DNA of 64,000 nt from Lentzea sp. NBRC 105346 (lineage in GTDB: Bacteria > Actinomycetota > Actinomycetes > Mycobacteriales > Pseudonocardiaceae): contig NZ_BSTQ01000001.1 in the NCBI RefSeq assembly GCF_030269605.1, forward strand, positions 558,001-622,000, written 5' to 3'. Below are positions 9,301 to 16,954 of this stretch, one piece after another. The position numbers and the translations under genes are program-made. The notes below the pieces were generated by a model. The model was not told where the DNA came from and made no database searches. It was given only the letters and a program-made list of their open reading frames with translations. Positions within the stretch are counted from its first letter, which is position 1. Each line of letters begins with the position of its first letter.

Positions 9301-9923
9301 CCGAGGACGACCGGGTGGTCCGCGCTGACGATCCGCTCGATGAATGCTTCGCGGGCGTCGGTGTCGTGGCAGAGGGTGAAGAGCTCTTCGAGCTGGTCGA
9401 CGACGACGAGATCCGCGCTGGGCCACGCGGGGTGCGCGCCGGGCGTGATCAGGGTGCCGGGACGGGTGGCGAGCAGGCCCGCACGCAGTAGTGAGGACTT
9501 GCCGGAGCCGGAGGGGCCGGTGACCAGGACGACCCGGTGGTCGGTGAGCTTGGCCTCGAGCTTCGCGAGGAGGCGTTCACGGCCGAAGAACCGGTGGGCG
9601 TCGTGTTCGGAGAACGCGGCGAGGCCCACGTAGGGCGCGTCGGCCGGTTGTGCGGTGCTGACGGTCTCGCCGAGCTGCCGCCAGCGCCGCTCCCATTCGC
9701 TCTCGTCGCCGCCGCACGCGCGGACGAACCCGAGCGTGACGGCGAGGCTGGGCAGCTTCTGCCCGCGGGCGGCGTCGGCCAGCGTGCTGGCCGAGTAGTG
9801 CGCGAGCCTGCCCAGCTCGCGGTAACCGGGTGAGCCGGCCTTTTCTCGCAGCTTGCGCAGGTCGAAGGCGAACTCCTCGACCGGGCCTGCGAACGGATCG
9901 ACCGGACGTTCCGGGCGCGGCAT
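6339..9923 (-). CDS. HTH-STAND NTPase-WD40 repeat protein
   Basis: A 1194-aa multidomain protein. Residues ~15-85 are an XRE-like helix-turn-helix (FAFDLRKLREKAG, YSASTLADAARGQKLPSL). Residues ~97-400 are a STAND-type NTPase (nSTAND1-like): FFGRERLL, Walker A GPSGSGKSS (136-144), Walker B LVVVDQLEELF (around D176). A hydrophobic helix (~LTALLVLAATTTVIAV, residues ~460-490) is followed by about a dozen WD40 repeats to the C-terminus (recurrent LLATAG, VRLWDI). Known relatives act as signalling or conflict switches in multicellular actinomycetes. The ligand sensed by the propeller and the output are unknown. The start ATG 9923 gives a complete HTH domain. Confidence 0.9.
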   Translation of the reverse strand: MPRPERPVDPFAGPVEEFAFDLRKLREKAGSPGYRELGRLAHYSASTLADAARGQKLPSLAVTLGFVRACGGDESEWERRWRQLGETVSTAQPADAPYVGLAAFSEHDAHRFFGRERLLAKLEAKLTDHRVVLVTGPSGSGKSSLLRAGLLATRPGTLITPGAHPAWPSADLVVVDQLEELFTLCHDTDAREAFIERIVSADHPVVLGLRADFYGHLTRHPRLVDAVEDSQVLVGPMTTDELRRAIVQPAVAAGCTLETGLVTRLIADATGEPGVLPHVSHALLETWRRRRGNTLTLTSYHESGGIVRAIAQTAEDVYTSLGDSQREEVRKLLLRLISPGDGTEDTKRRVHRDELGAAPVLERLVAARLLTIDDDAVEISHEAVIRSWPRLREWISQDREGLRVHRRLTAAATDWDAQGRGPDSLYRGLPLSLATEWAAARPGALNPLEQAFLDAGIDAQERERATERHRTRKLRRLVAGLTALLVLAATTTVIAVRAEHDATEQGTVALVQKAVAEAATLQQTNPALAAQLRLAAYRLAPLPAARDGLLSTFATPFATRITAHTETTQIAVFRPDDKLLATAGRDHVAILWDMTDRNRPVELGRLTGHADVIHHLSFSADGRLVATASWDSTVRLWDITDPRSPRELAKITGHEGQVQTATFVPGGAKLVTTGSDHTIRVWDIAEPMRPKHIGNLDGHSATVHGAAVTRDGRLLATAGWDGTVRLWDLEAGRQLTVADRNAKEFETVGFSPDGRVLATAGPERVVRLWDISDPARPALLSTVDGHGAMVHSLVFSPDGTRILTAAHDKTARLWDVRDLRRPVQLAMFSGHSDVLWSAAFSHDGREVVTTGDDRTVRVEHLAGLTVPLHTDPIWNAVADPRDRYVATASEDGTARLLRPDGTEITTLTTAGAPVGAIAMSPDGTLLLTSDIDRVATLWDLNDPANPRRIAVLPEGATWIAGAAFAADRPALATTDADGTLRLWDIAGSTPRLVTRSVVQPTDGILGVAYSGRLLAVAGGKEVALLDVTDPAKPDRLPSVKAAGGAFIWVALHGHLMATAGTDYTAVLWDMTDPRHPRKLSTLTGHNGPVQRVAFNAAGTRLVTGGNDATARVWDISDPEHPAQTGTFTGHNDRVMAVAFSGDGMLTTASADHTVRRWDTDVERVAARVCAISYPRLTEEDWVRYFPGLVFQPPC

Positions 9924-9998
9924 GTGGTGGTGTCCCCTCTCACCCGGCTACCCCTGACCGGGTCCTCCGGGTTCGATTGTCCACCTGCCGGGAGCGTG

Positions 9999-10211
9999 CT
10001 AAGTGATCAGACCTGGGAGTACGGCGGGGGTGCGCTTGCGGCGCAGCCACACCTTCCGGGAGCCGTCGCCGTAGAGCAGCGTGCGGGAGAGTTCCCAGCC
10101 CGCGAACTCGGCGTGGATGGCCAGCTGCGTGGTCGCGGTTCGGCGGGACACACCGGGCGGCAGCCGCAGCGGCCGGTACTCCCAGTCCCCGTCGATCACC
10201 CCTTCGTTCAT
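9999..10211 (-). CDS. DUF5703 family protein
   Basis: A 70-aa protein whose core WEYRPLRLPPGVSR, AIHAEFAGWELSRT and VWLRRKR matches the DUF5703 family seen across actinomycetes. No function is established. Its ATG (10211) overlaps the stop of the upstream lipoprotein gene as ATGA, so it is probably translated in a fixed ratio with that lipoprotein. Confidence 0.8.
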   Translation of the reverse strand: MNEGVIDGDWEYRPLRLPPGVSRRTATTQLAIHAEFAGWELSRTLLYGDGSRKVWLRRKRTPAVLPGLIT

Positions 10212-10855
10212 GGCGAGATCACCTGTATCCCTCCGTTGACGGCGGACGCCACGTACACGCGTCCGCTGGCTTCGTCGGTCGTCACCGTGTTGGGCTGGCG
10301 GACCGTGGCGAACCGGTACTTCTCTATCGGTTCGCCACCCGCGACGTAGAGACCGACGACTTCGTTTCGTTCCGTGAGCGTGATCCACGCGAGATCGCGC
10401 TTCGCGTCGTAGGCGATGCCGTAGGGCGCGCCCGGCACCGGGAAGCGCTGCCGCATGAGCAGCGGGTTCGTGGAGAACGCCATGAGCTCGCCGCCGCGGG
10501 TGTCGACGACCAGCAGGCGGCCGAACCGGTCGGTCACGGCGTTGGTGGCGCCGTCGCCCGCGCGCAGGCCGGCGCCGCCCTGTTCGAACACGGCGCTGCG
10601 CAGCCGGTCGAGCTCCAGGGTCTTGTCGCCGACCTGGAAGGTCTGCTTGTCCTGTGTTTTGGGCTCGAGCTGGGCCTTGATAGTGGCGTCGACGTCCTGC
10701 GTGGGGATCTGTTCGGGCTGGTCCGGGCTGTTCGCGGGCTTGGCCGGTTCGAGCGTCGCGGCGACCTGCAGCGGGTCGGACGGCTCCTCGCTCGTGCCGC
10801 ACGCGGAGGCCAGCAGGGTGATGCCGGCGAGCAGCAGAGCGGTCGGTCGAAGCAA
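10208..10855 (-). CDS. Lipoprotein with YncE-like beta-propeller segment
   Basis: A 215-aa exported protein. It starts at TTG 10855, supported by a strong AGGAGGA ribosome-binding site 7 bases upstream. The signal peptide ends in lipobox LASAC, so Cys19 would carry the lipid. A low-complexity Pro/Gln linker is followed by blade-like repeats (NAVTDRFGRLLVVDTRGGEL, PYGIAYDAKRDLAWIT, TVTTDEASGRVYVAS) of YncE/NHL type. It is probably anchored on the outer face of the membrane. A binding partner is unknown; the coupled DUF5703 protein is a candidate. Confidence 0.8.
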   Translation of the reverse strand: MLRPTALLLAGITLLASACGTSEEPSDPLQVAATLEPAKPANSPDQPEQIPTQDVDATIKAQLEPKTQDKQTFQVGDKTLELDRLRSAVFEQGGAGLRAGDGATNAVTDRFGRLLVVDTRGGELMAFSTNPLLMRQRFPVPGAPYGIAYDAKRDLAWITLTERNEVVGLYVAGGEPIEKYRFATVRQPNTVTTDEASGRVYVASAVNGGIQVISP

Positions 10856-10950
10856 CGCGGGTCCTCCTGGACGTCGTAGAGCAGACCTCCAGCATCCCCG
10901 ACTCCGCGCCGGAGGTCACGCAAGGGTGCCCGTTCGGAGGTGTCGTGGTT

Positions 10951-10981
10951 AATAATCTCAATAACTTCAGTGTGAACTAAA
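10951..10981. promoter_or_regulatory. AT-rich element, copy 2 of a shared motif
   Basis: This block (core TTCAGTGTGAACTAAA at 10966-10981) matches the element at 6301-6331 in 24 of 31 positions. It lies about 95 bases upstream of the lipoprotein-DUF5703 operon start on the minus strand and is AT-rich against a GC-rich background, consistent with a promoter or operator shared by two transcription units. Confidence 0.5.
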
Positions 10982-11050
10982 TACAATCCTCGACCGGTGG
11001 TCCGGCCAGCCCATGGACATCCAGACCAGAACAACAGCCCAGAGGGCGGG

Positions 11051-12016
11051 TCAGCCCATCGGTCGTTCGGGGTAGGTGAGCTCGATCGCGCTCACGTCGT
11101 CCAGTGCGGCCCGGATGGCGGGCGGCAGCGTGAGTTCCTCGGCCTCGAGCGACCCGAGCAGCTGGGTGGTGTCGCGGGCGCCGACGACGGGGGCGACGAC
11201 ACCGGGCCGGTCGCGTACCCAGGCCAGCGCGACGCACAACGGCGAGGTGCCCAGCCCGTCCGCGGCGGTGGTGACGGCCTGGACGATGCGGGCCGCGCGT
11301 TCCGTGCGGTGCTGTTCCACATAGCCCGCGAAGTGCGACGACGCGCCGCGCGAGTCGGGCGGGGTGCCGTTGCGGTACTTGCCGGTGAGCACGCCGCGGC
11401 CGAGTGGGGCCCAAGGCAGCAGGCCGATGCCGTGGTGGGCGGCGGCGGGGACGACCTCGCGTTCGATGCCGCGTTCGAGCAGGGAGTACTCGACCTGGGT
11501 GGAGATGATCGGGGAGCCGGTGGGCAGGGTGGCGGCGGTGGCGAGCTGCCAGCCGGAGTAGTTGGAGACGCCGACGTAGCGGACTTTTCCGCTGGTCACG
11601 GCGGTGTCGAGGGCGGCGAGGGTTTCTTCCAGTGGAACGTTGGCGTCCCACGCGTGGAGTTGCCAGAGGTCGATGTGGTCGACCTCGAGGCGGCGCAGTG
11701 ACCCGTCGAGTGCGGTGAGCAGGGCGCCGCGGGAGGCGCCGCCGCCGAAGGGGCCGTCGGAGCGGCGGGCGACGGCTTTGGTGGCGATGACGAGCTCGTC
11801 GCGAGGGACGAGTTCTTTGAGCAGGGTGCCGAGGATGCGTTCGGATTCGCCTTCGACATAGACGTCGGCGGTGTCGATGAGGGTGCCGCCGGCGTCGCAG
11901 AAGGCCATGAGCTGGGTGGCGGCCTCGTCCGCGTCGGTATCGCGGCCCCACGTCATCGTGCCCAATGCCGTCCTGGACACGCGCAGGCCGCTGCGGCCGA
12001 GGTATCGCTGTTCCAC
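11051..12016 (-). CDS. Aldo/keto reductase
   Basis: A 321-aa NADPH-dependent oxidoreductase with the AKR catalytic tetrad: D48 and Y53 in GGTLIDTADVY, K80 in VIATKAV and H121 in DLWQLHAWD. The segment VSNYSGWQLA and the nucleotide-binding region near the C-terminus (PVVGARDTTQLLGSL) agree with the YajO/Tas-like (AKR11/12) subgroup. The start is GTG 12016. The physiological carbonyl substrate is unknown. Confidence 0.9.
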   Translation of the reverse strand: MEQRYLGRSGLRVSRTALGTMTWGRDTDADEAATQLMAFCDAGGTLIDTADVYVEGESERILGTLLKELVPRDELVIATKAVARRSDGPFGGGASRGALLTALDGSLRRLEVDHIDLWQLHAWDANVPLEETLAALDTAVTSGKVRYVGVSNYSGWQLATAATLPTGSPIISTQVEYSLLERGIEREVVPAAAHHGIGLLPWAPLGRGVLTGKYRNGTPPDSRGASSHFAGYVEQHRTERAARIVQAVTTAADGLGTSPLCVALAWVRDRPGVVAPVVGARDTTQLLGSLEAEELTLPPAIRAALDDVSAIELTYPERPMG

Positions 12017-12087
12017 GCCGGGGATGCTAAGGGGTGATCACCACCCAGGCCTGGCAATCGGGGTTACCTGCCAGTAGGGTCTCGCCC

Positions 12088-13137
12088 GTGCGACTTGGAC
12101 TCAACCTCGGATACTGGGGCGCCGGCAACGACGCCGACAACCTCGAACTGGCCAAGGAGGCCGACCGGCTCGGCTACTCGGTGGTGTGGGCCGCGGAGGC
12201 CTACGGCTCCGATGCGCCGACCGTGCTCTCGTGGGTGGCTGCGCAGACCGAGCGCATCGACGTGGGCAGTGCGATCTTCCAGATTCCCGCGCGGACGCCC
12301 GCGATGGCCGCGATGACGGCCGCCACGCTGGACACGCTGTCGGGTGGCCGGTTTCGGATGGGGCTGGGTGTGTCGGGGCCGCAGGTGTCGGAGGGCTGGC
12401 ACGGTGTGCGGTTCGACAAGCCGCTGGCGCGGACGCGTGAGTACGTGGACATCGTGCGGCTGGCGTTGACGCGGCAGAAGGTGCGTTACGAGGGCAAGCA
12501 CTACACGTTGCCGCTGCCGGACGGGCCGGGTAAGGCGCTGCAGCTGACGGTGCATCCGGTGCGGGAGTACATCCCGATCTACCTGGCCGCGGTGGGTCCG
12601 AAGAACCTCGAGCTGACCGGTGAGATCGCCGACGGCTGGCTGGCGGTGTTCTTCTCGCCGGAGCACTCGGCGGACTCGATCGCGTCGGTGAAGGCCGGTC
12701 GCGAGAAGATCGGCAAGACGATGGACGGGTTCGACGTCGTGCCGACGGCGCCGCTGATCGTCGGTGACGACTGGAAGGCGTGTGCGGACCCGGTGCGCGC
12801 GTACGCGGCGTTGTACGTGGGCGGCATGGGGTCGCGGCAGCAGAACTTCTACAACAACCTGGCGTGCCGGATGGGCTTCGAGGCCGAGGCCGCCGAGGTG
12901 CAGGAGAAGTACCTGGCGCGGGACTACCAGGGTGCGATGGCGGCGCTGCCGGTGGAGTTCCTGGACGCGACGTCGCTGCTGGGTCCGAAGGAGCGGATCG
13001 CGGACAAGATGAAGGCCCTGGCGGCGGCGGGGGTCACCACGCTGTCCGTTTCGCCGATGCTGCAAGATCTTGAGCAGGGGATCGCGGCTCTTCGCACCGC
13101 GGCCGAAGCTCTGGATCTGGCAGGAGTGGGTAGTTGA
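12088..13137 (+). CDS. LLM-class F420-dependent oxidoreductase
   Basis: A 349-aa luciferase-like TIM-barrel enzyme. The start is GTG 12088 ([10 protein letters not shown]). Family segments are visible: [58 protein letters not shown] and [10 protein letters not shown]. It likely uses coenzyme F420 for hydride transfer; the substrate is unknown. It overlaps the start of the next gene (uppP), the conserved order seen in many actinomycetes. Confidence 0.9.
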   Translation: MRLGLNLGYWGAGNDADNLELAKEADRLGYSVVWAAEAYGSDAPTVLSWVAAQTERIDVGSAIFQIPARTPAMAAMTAATLDTLSGGRFRMGLGVSGPQVSEGWHGVRFDKPLARTREYVDIVRLALTRQKVRYEGKHYTLPLPDGPGKALQLTVHPVREYIPIYLAAVGPKNLELTGEIADGWLAVFFSPEHSADSIASVKAGREKIGKTMDGFDVVPTAPLIVGDDWKACADPVRAYAALYVGGMGSRQQNFYNNLACRMGFEAEAAEVQEKYLARDYQGAMAALPVEFLDATSLLGPKERIADKMKALAAAGVTTLSVSPMLQDLEQGIAALRTAAEALDLAGVGS

Positions 13138-13958
13138 GCTGGTTGCAGGCTCTGGTTCTCGGACTCGTCCAAGGACTGACGGAATTCCTGCCCATTTCTT
13201 CCTCGGCGCACGTCCGCATCGTCTCCACGTTGTTCTTCGGGGACGATGCGGGTGCGTCGTTCACCGCGGTGATCCAGCTGGGTACCGAGGTCGCGGTGCT
13301 GATCTACTTCGCGCGGGACATCGGGGCGTTCATCGCCGCGTGGTTCCGGGGGTTGTTCAGTGCCGAGGCCCGGCAGGATCCGAACTACCGGCTGGCGTGG
13401 TATGTGATCATCGGGTCGATCCCGATCAGCGTGCTCGGGTATCTGTTGAAGGACCTGATCCGCACGGAGGCGCGCAACCTGTGGATCACGGCGACGATGT
13501 TGATCGTGTTCGGTCTGCTGCTGGGGCTGGCGGACCAGTTGGCGCGGCATGCGCGTGACGAGTTGACGATGCGTGACGCGATCGGGATGGGGCTGGCGCA
13601 GGCGATGGCGCTGATCCCGGGTGTGTCCCGGTCGGGTGGGACGTTGACCGCTGGTCTGGCGCTGGGGCTGACGCGGGAGTCGGCGGCGCGGTACTCGTTC
13701 CTGCTGGCGATTCCGGCCGTGTTCGGTGCGGGGTTGTTCTCGATTCCGGATGTGCTGGACCGGACCGGTCCGAACAACGCGTCGGTGCCGCAGATGGTGG
13801 TGGCGACGCTGGTGGCGTTCGGGGTCGGGTATGCCACGATCGCGTGGTTGTTGCGGTACGTGTCGAAGCACTCTTACTCGGCTTTCGTGTGGTACCGGCT
13901 GCTGTTGGGCATCGTCCTGATGGGGCTGCTGTCGATGGGGCTGCTCCCGGCCACCTAA
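13134..13958 (+). CDS. uppP: Undecaprenyl-diphosphatase (BacA/UppP)
   Basis: A 274-aa polytopic membrane enzyme that recycles undecaprenyl diphosphate to the monophosphate for peptidoglycan and other surface polymers. It carries the two family signatures: [14 protein letters not shown] near the N-terminus and [14 protein letters not shown] in the second half, with about eight hydrophobic helices. The start codon is TTG at 13134, inside the stop of the preceding gene (TTGA overlap), so translation is coupled. BacA-type enzymes are associated with bacitracin tolerance. Confidence 0.95.
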   Translation: MSWLQALVLGLVQGLTEFLPISSSAHVRIVSTLFFGDDAGASFTAVIQLGTEVAVLIYFARDIGAFIAAWFRGLFSAEARQDPNYRLAWYVIIGSIPISVLGYLLKDLIRTEARNLWITATMLIVFGLLLGLADQLARHARDELTMRDAIGMGLAQAMALIPGVSRSGGTLTAGLALGLTRESAARYSFLLAIPAVFGAGLFSIPDVLDRTGPNNASVPQMVVATLVAFGVGYATIAWLLRYVSKHSYSAFVWYRLLLGIVLMGLLSMGLLPAT

Positions 13959-13968
13959 GGTGGGGGTC

Positions 13969-14667
13969 ATGGCCACCGTCATCCTGCTTCGGCATGCGCG
14001 TTCCACCGCGAACGGATCCGGTGTGCTCGCCGGGCGATCACTCGGGGTGGGCCTGGACGACAAGGGTCGTGACCAGGCGTCGGCGTTGGTGGAGCGGCTG
14101 AAGAACGTGCCGATCGCGGCCGTGGTGTCGTCGCCGTTGCAGCGGTGTGAGGAGACGCTGGCGCCGCTGTTGTCGGAGCGGCAGCTGGAGGCGGTGTCCG
14201 AGCCGGATCTGTCCGAAGTGGACTACGGGGCGTGGACGGGCCGGCCTTTGAAGGACCTGTTCGGGGAGCCGTTGTGGAAGGTGGTGCAGCAGCACCCTTC
14301 CGCCGCGGTGTTCCCCGAGGGCGAGGGCCTGGCGTCGGTGCAGTCGCGGGCGGTCGCGGCGGTGCGGGCGCACGACGCGCGGGTGGCGGCGGAGTTCGGG
14401 CCGCGGGCGGTGTGGTTGTTGTGCAGTCACGGTGACGTGATCAAGTCGGTGCTGGCGGACGCGTTCGGGATGCATCTGGACGCGTTTCAGCGGATCGTGG
14501 TGGATCCGTGTTCGGTGTCGGTGGTGTCGTACACGGAGATGCGGCCGTTTGTGTTGCGGGTCAACGACAATGGCGGTGATCTGTCCGGTGTGGTGCCGCC
14601 GCCGGCACCGTCGTCGGAGGAGGAGAAGCCGTCGTCGGACGCCACTGTGGGTGGCACGACGGGCTGA
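13969..14667 (+). CDS. Histidine phosphatase family protein (MSMEG_4193-type phosphomutase)
   Basis: A 232-aa phosphoglycerate-mutase-like enzyme. The catalytic RH(A/G) motif is in VILLRHARST, a second arginine is in VVSSPLQRCEETL, and the C-terminal histidine is in LLCSHGDVIKSVLA. The ATG 13969 is preceded by AAGGTGGGG and is preferred over the GTG at 13960. It sits directly after uppP in the order LLM oxidoreductase-uppP-phosphomutase, which is conserved in actinomycetes. The DUF3090 and SCO1664-like genes that often follow are absent here. The substrate is not established. The C-terminal ~25 residues are low-complexity Pro/Ser/Glu. Confidence 0.85.
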   Translation: MATVILLRHARSTANGSGVLAGRSLGVGLDDKGRDQASALVERLKNVPIAAVVSSPLQRCEETLAPLLSERQLEAVSEPDLSEVDYGAWTGRPLKDLFGEPLWKVVQQHPSAAVFPEGEGLASVQSRAVAAVRAHDARVAAEFGPRAVWLLCSHGDVIKSVLADAFGMHLDAFQRIVVDPCSVSVVSYTEMRPFVLRVNDNGGDLSGVVPPPAPSSEEEKPSSDATVGGTTG

Positions 14668-14950
14668 GCGTTTCGGGTTCGCGCCGATCGGCAAGCCTGG
14701 TGCATGACTGCCGAGAGCGAGCTGGCGGCGATCGAGCTGGATCTCGCGGTGCGGCGTCGGGATCGGGGCGGACCTCGCCGTCGCGCCAGCGCACGATCAT
14801 GTCGTTGCCGCGGCCGGCGACGACGGTGGCGTGGGCTGTCCCGGCAGGGAGTAAGGCGATCAGCAGTAGGGCCGCGGTTCTGATGTGCACAAGATCGACC
14901 GTAGGAGCCGGTTCTGACACTTCGCCGACATTTGGGGTTTTGACAAGCGA
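14668..14950. other. Intergenic stretch with a possible truncated secreted-protein gene
   Basis: No convincing intact gene is present. On the minus strand a frame starting at GTG 14890 encodes a clear signal peptide (HIRTAALLLIALLPAGTAHA) followed by ~25 plausible residues (VAGRGNDMIVRWRDGEVRPD). It then turns into low-quality sequence around 14760 and reads antisense into the phosphomutase gene. On the plus strand a short frame from ATG 14704 (MTAESELAAIELDL) also looks protein-like for ~17 codons before degrading. This suggests a deletion junction or gene remnants. Confidence 0.3.
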
Positions 14951-14988
14951 CGAGGCCCGGACCGTGCAGGGGGGCGGTCCGGGCCTCG
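14951..14988. terminator. Strong hairpin terminator after the M4 protease gene
   Basis: A perfect 14-bp stem (CGAGGCCCGGACCG with CGGTCCGGGCCTCG) closes a 10-base loop. It lies 16 bases beyond the stop of the minus-strand M4 gene, so it most likely ends that transcript. Its symmetry means it may also stop readthrough from the plus-strand phosphomutase side. Confidence 0.75.
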
Positions 14989-15003
14989 TTCTCTGGCGGG
15001 GTC

Positions 15004-16575
15004 CTACTTCACGTTGACCGCGGCCCAGGCGCGGTTCACCGCGGCGTACTCGGCGCTGCTCGCGCCGTAGAGGTCGGCCGCGGCGGCGAGGGTGCCGGTG
15101 CGGGCCGCGGCGTACTTGGTGCTGGAGGTGAACTTGGTGGTGAGGGCCCGGTACCAGATCTTCTCGGCCTTGGCGCGGCCGATGCCGGTGACGGGCTGGT
15201 TGTCGTAGGTGGGGCTGTTGTAGGCGACGCCGTTGATCGTCTTCGGGGCGCTGCCCTCGGAGAGCAGGTAGAAGAAGTGGTTGGCGATGCCGGACGAGTA
15301 GTGGACGTCGACGCTGCCGGCGCTGGAGGACCAGTAGTCCAGCGAACGCGTGTCCTTGGACGGCTTGTCCATGTAGCGCAACGGCTTGCCGTCACCGCGG
15401 ATGTTGATTTTCTCGCCGACGAGGTAGTCGCCGGGGTCGGAGGCGTTGTTGGCGTAGAACTCGACGGTGGCGGCGAAGATGTCGCTGGTGGCCTCGTTGA
15501 GTCCGCCGGACTCGCCGGAGTAGATGAGGCCCGCGGTGGAGCTGGTGACGCCGTGGGACTGTTCGTGGGCGGCGACGTCGAGTGAGGTGAGCGGGCGCTG
15601 GTTGTTCTGGCCGTCGCCGTAGGTCATGCAGAAGCAGCCGTCGGACCAGAAGGCGTTGACGTAGCTGTTTCCGTAGTGGACCTTGCTGAGCGCGCCGACG
15701 CCGTTGTTCTTGATGCCGTTGCGACCGTGGACGTTCTTGTAGTAGTCCCAGGTCTTGGCGGCGCCGTAGGCGGCGTCCACGCCGGCGGTCGCCTTGTCCG
15801 ACGTGGTGCCGTTGCCCCACTTGTTGTCGGCGTCGGTGAACAGGGTGCCGGTGCCGGAGCTGTTGTTGAGGTTGTTGACGGACTGGTTGCCGCGCAACGG
15901 GTCCTTGAGCTGGAAGGTGCCGCCGGCCTGGGTGGTCTCCAGGGCGACGCTGCCGCTGTACTGGCTGGCGCCGGTGCCCGCGGCGTGGTGGGTGTCGTCG
16001 TAGGTCAGCAGCTGCTTGCCGGTGTTCGCGTCGGTGAACACGTGCAGGTCGCTGGGCGTCTGGTCGGCCTTGATGCCGCTGAGCACGGTTTCCCAGGCGA
16101 GCACGGGCTCGGTGTCGTAGGCGAACACGACGAGCTTGGGTGCGGCCTGGGTCCACTGGGTGCCGGACTGGCTCGCCACGGCGGCGTTCGCCGCCGCCGG
16201 AGCGGCGATGGCCGGGGTGGTGGACACGTTGAGCTTGGCGTTGGTGGCGTGGTCGACCGAGCGGATCTCGCCGCCACCGGTCTGGTGGACGATGAGGTCG
16301 CCGCCGATCACCTTGAGACCGTTGTAGGTGCGGTCGTAGCGCAGGTGGCGGGTGCCGTCTGCGTCGGTGACGACGTCCTTCGGGATGAGCCGCTCCTGGC
16401 TGCTCAGCCCGAGTGCGGAACCGATGGTGGACGCCTGCTGCTCGGCGAACTTCAAGGCGGTCGCCTTGGTCACGAGCGGGTTTTCCAGGGGTGCCGGTGC
16501 GGCTTGTGCGCTGTTGACGCACACGAACGCCACCGACGCCAGGGCCACGCAGCAGCCCAGTGCCTTGCGCTTCAT
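15004..16575 (-). CDS. Secreted M4 (thermolysin-like) metalloprotease
   Basis: A 523-aa preproenzyme. Residues 1-25 are a Sec signal peptide ending AQA. Residues ~30-200 form the FTP/PepSY propeptide region (ERLIPKDVVTDADGTRHLRY, GLKVIGGDLIVH). The catalytic domain contains the zinc motif VAAHEQSHGVT (H337, E338, H341), the third ligand E361 in GGLNEATSDIFA, and the general-base-region histidine in VDVHYSSGIANHFFY. It is expected to be an extracellular neutral protease. A 14-bp hairpin follows the stop. The upstream gap carries a 9-bp inverted repeat that would lie in its 5' leader. Confidence 0.95.
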   Translation of the reverse strand: MKRKALGCCVALASVAFVCVNSAQAAPAPLENPLVTKATALKFAEQQASTIGSALGLSSQERLIPKDVVTDADGTRHLRYDRTYNGLKVIGGDLIVHQTGGGEIRSVDHATNAKLNVSTTPAIAAPAAANAAVASQSGTQWTQAAPKLVVFAYDTEPVLAWETVLSGIKADQTPSDLHVFTDANTGKQLLTYDDTHHAAGTGASQYSGSVALETTQAGGTFQLKDPLRGNQSVNNLNNSSGTGTLFTDADNKWGNGTTSDKATAGVDAAYGAAKTWDYYKNVHGRNGIKNNGVGALSKVHYGNSYVNAFWSDGCFCMTYGDGQNNQRPLTSLDVAAHEQSHGVTSSTAGLIYSGESGGLNEATSDIFAATVEFYANNASDPGDYLVGEKINIRGDGKPLRYMDKPSKDTRSLDYWSSSAGSVDVHYSSGIANHFFYLLSEGSAPKTINGVAYNSPTYDNQPVTGIGRAKAEKIWYRALTTKFTSSTKYAAARTGTLAAAADLYGASSAEYAAVNRAWAAVNVK

Positions 16576-16954
16576 GGACGCTCCCGTTCCAGTGCAGGGG
16601 GCGCCTGGTCCGGAGCGTTACAGGGATTCCGGACCAAGTGCCGAGGAACACCCGACCTTCGTTCGATGACCGGGCGTAGTGATCGTATTGCGGAAAGTGC
16701 ATGTTCGACCCCGCTCTCAAAATCCGAGATCGCTTCACAAAACGAGCTACTTGCCTGGTCAGGAGATCGGCTTTTGTCCGGATGGTGGAACCAAAAGGGC
16801 AGCTCAACCGGGGTGGAAACAACATGGAAACATTTCGTTGCGTTAGACCGTCCGGCCTATCCGGTTGCAACTCTCGGCACGGCTCTACCGGCGGGGGTCA
16901 TGTTTAGTGTTAACGGCGTGAACAACCGGTTTCATAGTTCTTTCGGAGTAGCAC
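16576..16954. promoter_or_regulatory. Intergenic region upstream of the M4 protease, with inverted repeat
   Basis: This 379-base gap contains no supported gene and is less GC-rich than its surroundings. It should hold the M4 promoter on the minus strand. A perfect inverted repeat, TGGTCCGGA (16606-16614) and TCCGGACCA (16628-16636), lies about 30 bases before the M4 start and could be an operator or leader hairpin. The right end adjoins the 3' end of the recombinase gene. Confidence 0.4.

Noticed and set aside
7255..9426. Long Arg/Pro-rich open frames opposite or shifted to the STAND-WD40 gene
   Set aside because: They are antisense or shifted shadows caused by high GC3; the WD40/STAND frame has clear domains and periodic WD repeats.
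14700..15017. 105-codon plus-strand frame between the phosphomutase and M4 genes
   Set aside because: Only the first ~17 codons of a neighbouring frame look protein-like; this frame crosses the terminator hairpin and the M4 3' end and has no domain.
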